From assembly GCF_035046505.1 (NCBI RefSeq), contig NC_089822.1, positions 126,414,807 to 126,478,806 of the forward strand: a stretch of DNA of 64,000 nucleotides, written 5' to 3'. Position numbers and translations under genes: made by a program. Below, in pieces: positions 33,965 through 46,331 of the stretch; position 1 is the stretch's first letter; each line of letters starts with the position of its first letter. This stretch comes from Tiliqua scincoides (Eukaryota; Chordata; Lepidosauria; Squamata; Scincidae). The notes under the pieces were generated by a model. That model did not search any database and was not told the DNA's origin. It was given only the letters and a program-made list of their open reading frames with translations.

Positions 33965-34200
33965 AGAGAGAGAGAGAAATCCAGTCTGGTGAAGTAGCCA
34001 GATTGTTGGCTGTTGAGCAGGGTGACCTGGGTTTGAATCCCAACACAGCTGCAAAACTTGGTACATGATTTGGGGGGTACATGATTTGGGGGGTACATGA
34101 TTTGGGGGGCCACTTGCGCTCTCTCTCTCTCTCAGCCTAACCTCCCTCACAGAATTGTTTTGAGGATGAAAGGAGGAGGCATGTACACTGCCCTTTGCTC
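33965..34200 (+). repeat. tRNA-derived SINE with an internal minisatellite
   Basis: It reads gttggctgttgagcagggtg, cctgggtttgaatcccaac (B box), then cagcctaacctccctcacag and gttttgaggatgaaaggagg. Three 17-bp copies of gtacatgatttgggggg occupy 34061-34110, and a CT microsatellite follows. Confidence 0.65.
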
Positions 34201-34911
34201 TTCTGAGGTAGAACCAGGGGTATAGCTAGGGGAGGAGCAGAGCTCTGGAATCTCACCTAGACCAGGAGTGATATCATCAGCAAGAGGCAAGGAGAAATTT
34301 GTCAGGAGTATTTATGTCTAGGCCAGGGGTGTCAAAACATAACACCCTCCTGAATTGGCTTGTTGAATTAGGTCATTATCTGCTCTCAGCTGATGAACTG
34401 TGAGGAAGTTGTCATAGGCTCTTATTGGATCTTATCTTATCTCTTTCTTTTCTTATCTAAGCCCTGCAGTATGTGCAGATTGCTGATAGAAGTGATGGTT
34501 GGTAACCAGAAGAGTGCAGATCACTGATGGAAGTGAGGCAGGGGTGCATGCTAGGCAGATAGAAGTGCACTTCTGTTTGCCCCCTCTCCAAAAGAATATT
34601 GTGGGGAAAGGTACAAAGAACCCTGTTCCTTGCACAGAGGTGCAAAGAAGGGCTACCAAAATGATAAGGGGTTTGTTATCCGAGGGGGGAAAAGGTGTAG
34701 GTTTGTGAAATTAGACATGGTTTGGACTGGGAAGCAGAAAAAGAGAACCTCAAAAAGTCACAATATAGCAATATCTTCATTAGTACCACCCAGAAAGAAA
34801 CAACATTTTAAGGAAGTTTAATAAGGATGAGGTCCTACTCCCAGCTTCAGTCTTTGGCTTCACCCAGGTAGGGCTGGCATTTCTGGTAACAGACATTGAT
34901 TTAGAGTCTAA
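34201..34911. other. Gene-free stretch with repeat pieces
   Basis: Short pieces at 34210-34250 (ggggtatagctaggggagg) and 34320-34345 (ggccaggggtgtcaaaac) look like hAT ends without partners. No coding exon is recognised. Confidence 0.4.
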
Positions 34912-35089
34912 GGGCCCAATCCTATCCATTTTTCCAGCACTGGTGCAGTTGCAGTGCAGCCCCAAGTTAAGGCAGCAAATGTTCCCATACCTTAAGGAGG
35001 CCTCTGTGATTGCCTTCCCACCACAGGATGCAGAGCATGCCCCACTGGCATGGCTGTACCAACACTGGAAATTGGATAGGATCGGGCCC
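34912..35089. repeat. Family B MITE copy 4 (178 bp)
   Basis: Ends gggcccaatcctatccattt and aattggataggatcgggccc. TAA flanks both sides (34909-34911 and 35090-35092). The inner part aggcctctgtgattgccttc matches the other copies. Confidence 0.9.
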
Positions 35090-35099
35090 TAAGGATGTA

Positions 35100-36015
35100 A
35101 TCTTACATACACTTTAATAGAAGTTCTGTCTCTTATAAGTCACACCTTGAGAACAAAAATCAATACCCGGAACAACATACTCCAGAAATTAATAGGAACA
35201 AGATGGGGAGCTTCAGCCACTACTCTCAGAACATCAGCATTAGGATTGATCTACTCCGCAGGAGAATTCTGTGCTCCAGTATGGCTTGACAGCTGTCATA
35301 CTAGCAAGATGGATGCCAGATTAAATGAAACCATGAGGATCATAAGCGGCTGTAGAAGACCCACTCCTGTCTGTTGGCTCCCTGTTTTGAGCCACATAGC
35401 ACCAGCAACCCTATGGAGACAAGAGGCTTTAGTGAAAGAATATAGAAAAATCACCAGAAACCCACTTTTACCAGTGCATACTGATCTTCCTCTATCAATC
35501 GGTAGGCCTAAATCCAGGAAGCTTTGTCTGGCACTCGCACAACAATTTTAACATCAATGCCCAATGGAAAGCTAAATGGAAAGCTAAACAACAGTATTTA
35601 TATACCACTTTTCAACAAAAAGTTCACAAAGCGGTTTACAGAGAAAATCAAATATCTAACGCCCAGAAATGAGTAGATATAGAGACAATCCTACACTTAA
35701 GGTGCCAGGTTTCGACTTACCTTGCCAGCACTGGAAAACTTTGAACAGGATCCTACATGGTGTTAGTCACGACTCTGTTTAAATGGGGGCTAGTATCTAA
35801 CCCACAGTGTGAGTGCGGGTTCTCTCACCAGACCATATACCACATTGTGTCTGGCTGCAAACTGAGGGTGTATACTGGCCTATGGCCTGACTTTTTCAAT
35901 GAAGGTAACTGTCCTTGAATGGCTGGACAAACTGGACACTGACATTTGATCTAGTCTAATTGATATACAAGTCCATGTATTATATGCCATACGCTAAATA
36001 AAAAATAAATTTAAT
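35100..36015 (+). repeat. LINE ORF2 C-terminal fragment and 3' end
   Basis: A 134-residue frame at 35147-35551 contains INTRNNILQKLIGTRWGASA, TTLRTSALGLIYSAGEFCAP and MRIISGCRRPTPVCWLPVLS. This is typical of the region after the reverse transcriptase in some LINE clades, distinct from CR1 and L1. It continues to a 3' end at about 36015 with gctaaataaaaaataaattt. A short piece at 35578-35660 (accacttttcaacaaaaagt) is another LINE/SINE 3' end inserted in reverse. Confidence 0.65.
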
Positions 36016-36023
36016 AGGAGTAT

Positions 36024-36113
36024 GGGCACAAGCCTAACCAGGTCGACTCAGAAGTAAGTCCTATTTTGCTCAATAGGGCTTACTCTCAGGAAAGTGTGGT
36101 TAGGATTGCAGCC
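36024..36113. repeat. Family A MITE plus a half unit
   Basis: It begins gggcacaagcctaaccaggt and ends ggttaggattgcagcc. A further half unit follows to about 36165 (caatggaacttacttttt, gcataggcttgtgctg). Confidence 0.75.
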
Positions 36114-36169
36114 TCAGTGAACACAATGGAACTTACTTTTTAGACAAGCATAGGCTTGTGCTGTAAATC

Positions 36170-38040
36170 TGTGTTTTCAGAGATCTGTTACAATTTACGA
36201 AGAGTACCCAGCACTCAGTAGATGGAGGATATTTTTTGTCAGTTTCAAATAGTGGTGCCTAGTGATCATGAAATACTGTATGTCATGTCTGACAATTCTA
36301 TGTAAATATGCCACCTGACTGCTGTAGTTGTGATGCATGAGCTGCACCTCATTCATTGCCTAGAGAGCAGAAAAGTCACTGCCCATTTTAAGATGATAGT
36401 GGTTACATACTGCTCAGATCATTAACTGCTCCACACAGTAGGGAAAATACTAGAAATATTAGGAAATATTGCTGAAAGGGCAGCCCCTGTGATAATTGGC
36501 TTTTCCATATCTTGAAAATATTATCAAGATTTGCATATTTGCTTTTCTGTCATTTACAGCTAATGAGTTCCTACTTGAGAAATAAGTGCTTATTTCTGCA
36601 CATCACCCACTTAATGACATCACTTCCTACTTAATGACATCACTTCCAACCATTAGCAGACACCATGACTGCTATCTTTGGCCTGCTGTATGAAATGTGT
36701 TTCACACCACTGAGCTAGATCTTCAAAGTATAAGTTGTCAAGAGCCCCAATGTATCATGATGTTTGGTCTGTAATGATATCATCTATGAATCAGGTTAGC
36801 AAGAGTGTGAAAAGAGACATTTTGGGTGGCTTTTCTTCTGTCCCCCCATTCTGTTGCAGACTTGATAGAAGTGTCTGTCCATTGCAGACTTGGGTGCCCT
36901 TCGGAGAGAAAGGCAGAGTATAAATCTAATGAATGAATGAATGAATAAACCCCAAGCTTTAGCACCTTTCAGAAGCATGTGTATCTTACAACCTATATGA
37001 CCAAGGGTTGAGCTGGCTGGCATTTGGAACTCAGCAAGCTGGGAAAAGATGGGTGAAATCTTCATAAACCTCATTAATTTTTATTCTGTTCTGCTGGAGG
37101 AGTTGCTTTCATTACCCACCTTAGTATCTGGGGCAGAATGGGATATATAAACAAGTAACAAATTATTCATTATCAATAAAATAATAAACAAATTGCAGCC
37201 ACTGAATGTTATCTACTTACATGAGAACAAGAGTTTTTAAATCACAACATTGCCTTCATGTCTCAAGAATGGTGTATTTGAGATTGCGTGTCTAGTTCTC
37301 TTGGAGCTAGTAAACCATGAAATTAAACTAGTCGTAACAGCCAATGTGATACTTTCTCCATGAACAGAATCAATATTTTCATCCTGTGGCACCGGCTGGG
37401 TGATCCCAGCAGTACCAGAGTTACCTCTTATACACAAACATTCCATTCCTTTAACAGCAAAGGAAAAATAATCAGGTAAGTAGAATTGCCAACCCTAACT
37501 GAAGCTATACCTGGAGATTTTTCTCCAACCTGGTGGAAATTCCTGGAGGCCTTGTTAAAATCTCCAGGATTGCTTTCAGTGGTCACTTGAAGATTGATGT
37601 TTTTTCATGGAACTGCAGACTAGTAGTGAAGGTTTGGCAACCCTACCCATCAGGCTTTTCCCATCACTCCGAGCCTGTACCTCACCTGTTGATTTCTATT
37701 ACACAGGTGCTAGAGGCACAGAGCCCCCTGTCCCTTCAGGTGACAAGGCCTGCTGGGCTTTGGCCTGATCAAATGGAGGGCCAGTGAGTCTGCTTATCCC
37801 TACAGTTGCTCTTCCTGGTGTTTAAGCAGCCTGGTGAGCAGAGTCCTCGTGCTGGCTCAGACAGCTTTAGGAGCCAGTGCTCTTGGCCTTAGGGAGCTAT
37901 AAATACAGCCAAGTCAGCTATGTCCCGTGGGCCTGCTGGCCCTGTGCATGTCCTGGAATCCTCTCTGAGCAGGGAAGGCTCTCAGGAGCTATGGGGATTT
38001 TGAGTTGGGTGCATTTCTTTTGCTCCAGCAGCAAAGAGCT
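36170..38040. other. Gene-free stretch
   Basis: No coding exon is recognised. The segment 37488-37650 starts with gaattgccaaccctaactga and ends with gaaggtttggcaaccctacc, weakly inverted ends that suggest an old MITE. A twofold 21-bp repeat (cacttaatgacatcacttcc type) lies near 36606-36648. Confidence 0.4.
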
Positions 38041-38110
38041 AGGGTGAGTTGCTCCCCACCCTGCCATCACCTACTTCTGGAGGGCATTCCCTCCCCCAGC
38101 AGCCCTACTC

Positions 38111-38452
38111 ATGTGTAGCATCAGCTGCTGCCCCCCACCCTGCCCCATGTGCTGCCCTGGCTGTTTTCGGCCCCCCTGTCCTGCTTGCTACCCACTGCCT
38201 TGCTGCTCTGTCTGCTGCCGCCCTTCCTGCTGCTATTGCCCTTTTGCCTGTTGCCGCTCAGGCTGCTGCTCCAGTGGATACCGCCCCCCTACTCCCTGCT
38301 GCCACCCTCACCCCTCCTGGGGTAGCTTCAGCTGTTGCCCTCCTCCCCCCTGCCCAGGTTGCCCTCCTCCTCCTTGCCGCCCTCCTTCCCGGTATTGCAC
38401 CCCCTCTTGCCCAGCTTGTCGGAGACCTGGGACACGGCTCAGCACCAAGTAA
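38111..38452 (+). other. Cysteine/proline-rich open frame of unknown status
   Basis: A 113-residue frame from ATG contains MCSISCCPPPCPMCCPGCFR and continues with CC and PPC clusters throughout. The other two frames of the same DNA are also open over much of this stretch, one Ala/Leu-rich and one Leu/Pro-rich, because the DNA is a CTG/CCC-biased low-complexity run. A strong donor sequence, GTAAGT at 38545-38550, and a tract ttcttttgctccagcag near 38020 could bound an exon. I recognise no family. It may be a biased remnant of a repeat. Confidence 0.25.
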
Positions 38453-38988
38453 TCCATCTGGCTGGTACTCCTGGACACCTCTCTCCTCTAGACCTCAAAT
38501 CTGCAAGACTGGCTCAACAAAGCTACTATGGTGTCCAAACTCCAGTAAGTACATCCCTTTCCATGAGGTAATTGGCTAGCTCTCATTATGAGGCCTACTT
38601 ATATCCCAGCATGCTTTGCTACCTTGGGTAAGAGGGAAGTGAACCAAGGAGGATGAGAGTGGTCTAGATTAAGACTGGGTGGGTGAGGACATGTTGATTC
38701 TGGTAGTGTATCTTGCACTTCTGAAGTGCTCTTCCTCACCATAATCCCATCAAATGATAATCCTCTGAGATCTCTAGGAAGTTCCCTGTGGAGCTGAAAT
38801 GGTATTGAGGAGGAACACAGCGGTAGAAAGGATAAGCAACTATCAGCTTGTGGGACCTATCTGATCTGCTACGTCTTCTCACAGCTCCCAAATTCCCCAT
38901 TATACACCTCTGCACTTTCCTCCCATATAAACCAAGACACAGGAAAGGTTTCCTTAACTCTCTTTCCCTCTGGGTGAACAGCAACTAA

Positions 38989-39135
38989 GGGTGCAATCCA
39001 TGTCAGTGCTCCTGCAGTTGGGTGTCACTCATGGAGTCCTCCTCAAAGGGAATGTTTGTTCCCTTACCTCAGAGCTGCATTGCCCTTATGTCAGTGCTGG
39101 AAAGTACTGACATATAAGGGGTTAGGATTGTTAGG
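38989..39135. repeat. Diverged family B-like MITE
   Basis: It starts after TAA (38986-38988) with gggtgcaatccatgtcagtg, holds the family B middle gaatgtttgttcccttacct, and ends near ggggttaggattgttagg. Its right end is unclear. Confidence 0.5.
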
Positions 39136-39334
39136 AATGGACAGGATATTCTCATGTCCATTCCACTGGACAGTTCCTTAAACACCCCAACCACTCACTC
39201 CTGTTTGAGACTATGTGAGCCTATGTGTTGGCTCTTGCAGGGAGTGTGAGAGACCTGGTGATCTCAGTGACTGAAATGCATAATGAAGAGAGGGTTCTGA
39301 CAAACCCTGTATTGCTGCCTTTGCTGGGGCGGGG

Positions 39335-39354
39335 TTGTGTGTGTGTGTGTGTGT
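39335..39354 (+). repeat. (GT)n microsatellite
   Basis: About ten GT units followed by a G run. Confidence 0.9.
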
Positions 39355-39492
39355 GGGGGGGGCATTAAAAGACCAGTTCCTATGTCTCACTCCAGTGGGA
39401 CTGGGCCAATAAGAGCCAGTGTTTGCTGGCCATTCCTCAGCCTTTGTAAAATATATGGCCCCATATGTAAAAAAGACTGAAAAGGCCAAGTG

Positions 39493-39578
39493 TGGCCCTT
39501 TCAGCCACACTAGATGCTGTTCCAGAACCACCAATCAGAGCACAATACCATAGTCTTTCAAGACTGAAGGCTGCCAAC
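39493..39578 (+). repeat. LINE 3'-tail fragment, same family as 9282-9598
   Basis: The plus strand reads ttcagccacactagatgctg, tccagaaccaccaatcagag, then accatagtctttcaagactg and aaggctgccaac. Similar sequence atggccccata occurs on both sides, a possible target duplication. Confidence 0.75.
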
Positions 39579-39584
39579 AGCATG

Positions 39585-40520
39585 TAAAAAAGATATGGCC
39601 CCATAACAAAAGATATGGTAAAAATGAATTGTTGGGGACCAGGAGAGAAGGAGCAGCACTCACAAACTCCTCTGCAACTCAGCAGGAGCTCCTCTGTACT
39701 TGACAGTTCAGGAACACAGATCTGTGAGCTTCCCAGCACAGTGCCCAGCTGACTCTGCTACACACTGTATACACTGATTGCTCTCTGGGAGATACAATCC
39801 TACAAAGGGGCATTTACTGAATGAATTATATGGAGCCTGGGAACAATGATGGGAAGTTTCATGAGCAAGCACAACAGCTGCTTGGGAGGAATGATTGCAG
39901 TTTACTGAAGAAAGCAGTAGCATAACTTGGGACAGAAGAAGATCAGCAGCTATATGTAAGAGAGCTTGGAAAGTGAGATTTATAGAAGCAAAAGGGAACT
40001 TGCACAGAAAGAGAAACAGAGACAACTGAATGGTGAAGAGTGGGCAGATGAACGAGAGCTGAGGCGCTATCATGAGCCATGGGGCAAATGAGGGTTGGAG
40101 GGACACAGAAAGCAGTTATGTAAGCTGCTCACTATATTACCATATCTACTTGTGCAGAGTACCTTCCAACTGTGCATCTTTGTGGCAGTGTAAGCTAGTA
40201 CCAGAACTCATAACTTTGCTGATGAGTCCCAGGGTGGTGGTGTTCCACCTATTGGAGTGCCCCTCACTCTTCTAGGACCTGTGAAGAATTACATTTCTAT
40301 GCAATGTAATTATAAACAGTGCACTCCTATGCAGGCCTACTCAGAAGCAAGCCATTGTGTTAATTTTATATATGTTTTATTGTAAATAACACACAGGATT
40401 CACTGCCATTAGATGTGGTGATGGCTTTAAGAAATCTGGTTAAATTCACAGGTGAGAACTATCAATAGTTATTGCACCTGCCCCCATACACAGAAGCAAT
40501 ACTTATACCTGTCAGGATGA
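39585..40520. other. Gene-free stretch
   Basis: No coding exon is recognised. A diverged half of a family A unit may lie near 40318-40355 (gcactcctatgcaggcctac). Confidence 0.45.
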
Positions 40521-40524
40521 GTGT

Positions 40525-40712
40525 AAGAAGCTGCTTTTTACTGAGTCAGATCTTTGGTCCATCTCATTCAGTATTGTCTTCACAACACTGAATGATTGGC
40601 AGCAGCTCTTCAGCGTCTCAGATACAGAGTTTGTTTCCCCCCCCCCAGTCTTACCTAGATATTAGTGTCCTTCTGCATGCACAGCATGCGCTGCACCACT
40701 AAGCCATGGTTC
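40525..40712 (-). repeat. tRNA-derived SINE, antisense
   Basis: It reads gaagctgctttttactgagt, cagatctttggtccatctca, attggcagcagctcttcagc and ccttctgcatgcacagcatg, the reverse of the family at 3990-4176. Confidence 0.7.
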
Positions 40713-41306
40713 CAACATATACAGGCCACTTTCCTTGCTAGATGCTGAACTACAAACAAAAGAAGAACCCTCTGTCAGCTTCAGATCCCGATTATAAACA
40801 CTCAGAGACATCTGGTTGCCCATGACTGAAAACTGGATGCTTGGTCTGATCCAGGAAAGCCATTCACATGAATTCAATATGAACAATCCATGTGAATTCA
40901 TAATCTACATATTTCCTGTTCATATAAGCTTTCACTTCTTGGAATGGCAGGCTTCTCCCACAAAAGGTCCTCCCCCACAAAAAAAAAATGCTGAACTTGC
41001 GCAACTTGCAACCATGTGTAACAGGCCGCACACACCCAATAAATTATCTCCAGTCTGCCAAAAATGTGCCTCTAGGAGTGAGAGCGGAGGCAGGCCTTGA
41101 ATCTCCCTTGAGGATTGTGAAGCTGCTGGCTTCTGGGAAGACAAAATGGCCAGATCTGGCTTTCTGCTGAAAAATAAAAGCTCACTAGAAGAAGGTAGTA
41201 AATACAAGGTAGATGGATACCACCATGTCATGGTAATACTCAGTTATTTTTTTTTGAAAAAGATATTCCTGTAGTGAAAGAGATCACTCTCAAACAGGGC
41301 CAAGTG

Positions 41307-41396
41307 TGAGCCTAATCCTATGAATGTCTACTCAAAACTGTCCCATTATAGTCAGTGGGGCTTACTCCCAAGTAAGTGTGGATAGGATTGCTGCCT
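41307..41396. repeat. Family A MITE, single copy
   Basis: It begins gtgagcctaatcctatgaat and ends gtgtggataggattgctgcc, with cagtggggcttactcccaag between. Confidence 0.8.
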
Positions 41397-42482
41397 AAGG
41401 TTACCTTTTTTGGCCTCACTTCCCTGGCACAGAGATGGGCAAAATGATACCTGTTGCATTTGCCCTTATACTGTGGCTGTTTGAAGCAGGAGAGCTGGCA
41501 GAAAGCAGCCAAGAGGTGTGTCCTTAAAGAGTAGTGCTCCGAGATTTCCTGGAAGAATGTTAGCTGCACTCATGTGCAGCTAGCTGGCAATAAAGATAAT
41601 AATACCGTACTGCTGCCATCCATGACCATGTCTGTGTTTGGAAGATCGTCTGTGCCATTAACAGTTTCTCACCAGGCAGAATTCAACAGGTGCAGATTAT
41701 TATCCAAGGGGGGGGGGAAGCTACCCTGTTGCAGCACAATGCTACTTGGGAAGCACCCAGGGTTTAGAACCTTGGTGCCTGAGGAAGAGTGCTAAAAGCA
41801 GAAGCACTCTGAGGGTTTGAAAGTTAGAACTCGAGCAGCAAGAAGTCAGAGCAATGAGAGACACAGCAGACATTCAGAGGGTTGATGCAGGGAGAGCTAA
41901 GCCGGAAGTAGGACGGTATGAGATTGAGAGAGAAGTCCGTCCTCCCAGCTAGCTTCCTCAGACTTTTATTCATTCTCAAAACACATGATGACACTAGGGA
42001 AAATTACTGAAGGTTGCTGAAATCTGCACTGCTAAGAAACCTGCTGGCTCTGGCTTGACTGCAATACACATTCCTAAGATATGCGCTTCTTCATAACATC
42101 CTTTGTTTACAGGCTCTGGGCAAAGACTCAGCAACTGGCCCACTCTGGTGTGCCAGTGGGGGGGGGGGCAGCAGGTTTGCCTGCCTTCCGGTTGCCATGT
42201 TACCAAGGCTAAGCTCAGCGCCTGTGTAGATAACCACTACACTACCCATTGGTATTTTCCTGCCTCTGCAGGTAGCCAGGAGGACTTACGAGTATTTTGC
42301 TTGAAAGGTAGAAGCTTTGCAGCAGGTCTGTAGTCAGGATTCTAGAAGTGGGTGGGTGACTATTTTTTTCAGGGTGGGCAAATATTTCAGGTATACATAC
42401 AAATGTATGCAAAATGAAAGGATAACTATGGAGAAACATCAAAGACCCATAAATGTGAGGGTGGGCAAACTGTTGACTTGGG

Positions 42483-42640
42483 GTGGGGCCCCCTAGCCCC
42501 CTCTAGCTACAGCCCTGCTTTGCACATGCTATGACCTCCCCGGCCCCCCTCTAGCTACAACCCCACTTTGCTCATGCTGTGGCCCCCCCGGCCCCTTTCT
42601 AGCGACGCCCCCACTTTGCACATGCAAGCTATGAGCCCGC
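42483..42640 (+). repeat. Three ~56-bp tandem copies at a CpG island edge
   Basis: The unit reads cctctagctacagccctgct then ttgcacatgctatgac and a C-rich join. Copies begin near 42490, 42547 and 42597. The ctagctac core resembles the end of the hAT MITE at 10009-10187. The array leads directly into the CpG island. Confidence 0.65.
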
Positions 42641-43245
42641 TGGCGTGCATCACTCTGGGCCTGGGGAATTCTCGCTTCCCCGGAACAAGCGCGGCAGGTC
42701 CCAGCTCCAGCTTCCCCGCGAGGGCGGCGGTGCTGGTGGTTTCCCCTTCCTGCCTTCCTCGCCCGACCTCACATTGTCCCAGCCCATGTGCGGCGAGGAA
42801 GTCACGCTGCGCCCCACCCCTTCGGCACATGGCTGGGCCGCGTTAATCCTGCGCTGCCCGGGCGGATCTGTGCCAGCAGGAGCGCTTGGGGGAATTAGCG
42901 CAATCCAGCTTGCCGGAGGTTGAGTCGGGGGACTGGAACAGCTGGAGAGCGGAGCTTGCTTGCCTGCCTGCCCCGACCCCGCGTCCTTCCAGCCAGGGCC
43001 GGGCGGGCGCAGGAGCCGCGGTCCCTGCAGGGAAAGGACTCCAGTCCCGGCGCACGTGCTGCTGCTAAGTGGAGTTGGGGAGGTCGCGCCTCTCTCTGCT
43101 CCTGCGGGTGGATCAGGGGAGAGGATTGAGGGCAGCTCAAGCTCTTCGACTAATCGCTCCTCCTCCCCTCCAGCTCGGATAAGCGGGGTGTTTTTTTGGA
43201 TAAATGAAAACAAAACAACACCCCCACGCCCGGCAGATTGAAGGC
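42600..43245. promoter_or_regulatory. CpG island without an assigned gene
   Basis: The block is strongly GC-rich with many CpGs (gaggcgg-like and gccgggcgggcgc stretches). Several short frames are open on both strands, but none resembles a known protein. A 46-codon plus-strand ORF starts at 42786. By synteny it could be a promoter of the divergent neighbour of MFSD5 (RARG in human), but this is only inference. Confidence 0.45.
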
Positions 43246-43322
43246 TTGATCAATCATTTTAAAGAGCTATGGTGGCCCAACGCCTGCTTGACTCCCCCCG
43301 CCCCCCCATCACAGATGTGTAA

Positions 43323-43407
43323 GGCTGCAATCCTGTTCACACTTATCTGGAAGTAAGCCCCATGGACTCTAATGCGACTTACTTCTGAGTAGACAGGCAT
43401 TGGGTTC
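43323..43407. repeat. Family A MITE with TAA duplication beside a CpG island
   Basis: It begins ggctgcaatcctgttcacac and ends gacaggcattgggttc. TAA flanks it at 43320-43322 and 43408-43410. It is 78 bp right of the CpG island. Confidence 0.85.
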
Positions 43408-44139
43408 TAAGGTCGGCTGAGGTAAAGGCACTCTGTCCCCCACTGTATCTGGCAACCCTACCTCTGCACAGAATTGCAAGCATCATAGATGGAGAAATCT
43501 CACACCCATCTGCACACTTGCCAGAGAATCAATTCAGCTGGATAGCTGAGAAAGAACCCTGGGTCTGTATATATAGGTATTGGTGTTGAGATAATAGAAA
43601 ATCACAGAAAAATCTGTGATGCAACAAACATTCTAGCTCCTTTTGTTTATATCCAAAAGGATGGTGACTCTGCCTGCAGTTTGTTTGGTACAAAGTCACA
43701 GTTGCATGTAGGAATCTGGGTCACATGGAGAGGGTGGGAAGAGGCAGTGGAATTCCAAACTGCCACAAACCCTGCAGGGGCTTGGCTTACTTCTGAGAGT
43801 ACTGTAGCTGTGAATAATACTTAAAGTCCTTCTCTCTCCTCAGTTGGGAGATGCATTTCCACCCAAGAAGACAATTCTTCCTTGAGTAACCTGCAGGTTG
43901 ACTGCAGTAGGGAATACTGGGGACAGTACAGGAAAGGGGGAATTGGTAGGGGATAGGAGAGGAAACCTTTGGACTGGGGAGTGGGCCAGTCAGGCAAGGA
44001 CTAAGCCAAAATGGGGGCAGGATTAGACCTTAGCTGAACACCTGCTTTGCATGCAGAAGGTCTCAGGTTAATTCCTTGATATCTCCAGGTAAGACTGGGA
44101 GATCAGAGCAAGAGTAACAGAGTAAGACTGTTAGAGCAC

Positions 44140-44398
44140 TGGACACCTTTAAAAGGGGATTGGACAAGTTTCTGGAGGAAAAATCCATTACGGGGTACAA
44201 GCCATGATGTGTATGCGCAACCTCCTGATTTTAGAAATGGGTTATGTCAAGAATGCCAGATGCAAGGGAGGGCACCAGGATGAGGTCTCTTGTTATCTGG
44301 TGTGCTCCCTGGGGCATTTGGTGGGCCGCTGTGAGATACAGGAAGCTGGACTAGATGGGCCTATGGCCTGATCCAGTGGGGCTGTTCTTATGTTCTTA
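44140..44398 (+). repeat. CR1 LINE 3' terminus, sense
   Basis: It starts in the last codons of ORF2 (ggacacctttaaaaggggat, gaggaaaaatccattacggg) and continues through the 3'UTR to ggggctgttcttatgttctt. It is strongly 5'-truncated. A piece of tRNA-type SINE (gctttgcatgcagaaggtct) lies just to its left at 44040-44100. Confidence 0.85.
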
Positions 44399-44399
44399 A

Positions 44400-46330
44400 C
44401 TACATGGACCAAGGTCACTCCAAAATTCCATTGCTGGGGCCTTGAACAATAAAAGATCCTATAGACCAGTGTTTTTCAACCTTCTGATAACCTCTGAACT
44501 GCAACTGGAGATACATTTCACTCTGAAACCTCTTCATTCTTACACCCAAAAATTTATTTTTGAATATATGGAAGAGTAAAAATTTCTTGCCCCATAAGAA
44601 AAAAACCACCACTGTGCATTTGCATGTGTCACTATTCTGGGTATGTCTCTTGCTCTGGGAGTGAGTCATGCAGAGATGCAACAAGCAGCCTCCCTCAAAA
44701 GTTGCATTATTGTGCTGTATTACTAGATTGGGAGATTGAATATTCCAGTCCGGCTTGGTGCTGAGCCAGGGCACAATGACTACCCACAGCAGAGGCTAAT
44801 TGGAAGGAGACAAGAACAGCAAAACATGCACAGATGCAGGAAGCAGCCTTCTCTGCGAGTGGATACTTTTCTGGGCTCAGAGGAGGAGCCTTTAAATATT
44901 TAAATCACTTATTTCATACTGAGGTATCAAACTCTGTTGTATAGCTGTGAGTGGTTCACAGCATCCCAGGTGGCACTCTGCTAAACCTTGTGCCCCCTGA
45001 TTGCAACTGGAGGGTGTTCTGAGGCCTTTGGGAGGTCTTATGTTTTTTTTGGGGGGGGGGTGAACCTGAAGTGATGTTTTATGCCTTGGCAGTGCACAGC
45101 CTCCGTGGGCTTCAAAACACCCTCCGAGCACAACCAGAATACAGCTCTGGTTCCATTTAAAGAGGGTGTGCGGTGGGGAGGGTGGTGATGGTGAGCAAGC
45201 TGGGGGAGCACTCCTTTCAGCTATGCTGCTGGTCAAACTCATTTCAAGCATTGATGATGCCTGTTGGTGCCAGAAGCGACATCATTAAGCAGAAAGTGAC
45301 CTCATTAAGCAGATAATGGCCATAAAGAAGCACTTGGTTCTTACATAGAAACCCATTAGCTGCAAAGATGAGAAAATGTGTAAATCCTGATCATATTTTC
45401 AAGATAAGGGAGAACCCAGTTATCACATGGGCTGCCCTGCCCTGCAGTGCTGCTACTGCCACAGTGTCCCTTTGCAGCCCAACAGCTAAGAGGTGGTCTG
45501 CGAAGTGATGCCTCAGCACTGAAAGGGCAGCCCATGTGATAATTGGGCTCTCCCAGCACCTTGGTAGTGTCTTCCTCTTTCAGCCCTTTTGATCTGCCCA
45601 TTCTTCTAGTGTTCTTTGCCTTCTGAGGCCTCCTTCTGTCTCTCCCTTCCATTTTTGCAAACTGCCACGAACACTCTGAAAAAGTGGCTCAGAGAGAGCC
45701 CAATTAAAATGTGGGCCAGATACAAAGCTTCTGGGGGGTGCATCCAATCTGTGGGCCTCATGTTTGACACTTCTGGTCTAGACTGTAAGCACCTTGGGGC
45801 AGTGACCTGTCTTCATTCTGCATAAAGCATCACGTACATTGATGGCACTATATAAATAATAACTGTTATATTTCCCTGGTTTAATTCAATCTGATGTTCT
45901 TGTGCGTTCATGCTGGAAACTGAGCACATGATTCCTGAGCCTGATTTCTAGAACAGAACAAACATAGGATGCTTAGGCCATAAATTAAATAAATTAATTT
46001 TCATCTCCAAACCCACCACTGACATTCTGCCTTCAGTCTCCCTTTTTAAACTTTGGTCTTGGCAATGCATTAATGGTACATCGCACTGTCCCAGTTTTCT
46101 TGTGCTTTCAAAATAGAAGTGGAGTCCTATTAATAGCTGTTGTCCTAGTTTCATATTCAACAGGGTCTTTCTCTGTGCCCTGACTCCCTGGTTTGCATTC
46201 TTCTCAGTTTTAACTATTATTCCATCTATTGGAAACTTAATAATTCCTCAGTTAAAAACAGAATCTGTTTTGTATTTAGACATCAGACCTATAATTGTGG
46301 CTGTGAAGGAAAGAAAGGGAGAGTGAGTCA
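44400..46330. other. Gene-free stretch with hAT remnants
   Basis: Pieces resembling hAT ends occur near 44465 (gaccagtgtttttcaacctt), 44928-45240 and 45690-45780 (gtgggccagatacaaagctt, ctcatgtttgacacttctgg). No coding exon is recognised. Confidence 0.45.
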
Positions 46331-46331
46331 G

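Noticed and set aside
42650-43213. 187-residue frame on the minus strand in a CpG island
   Set aside because: Long open frames are expected by chance in GC-rich DNA, several overlapping ones occur on both strands, and none resembles a known protein.
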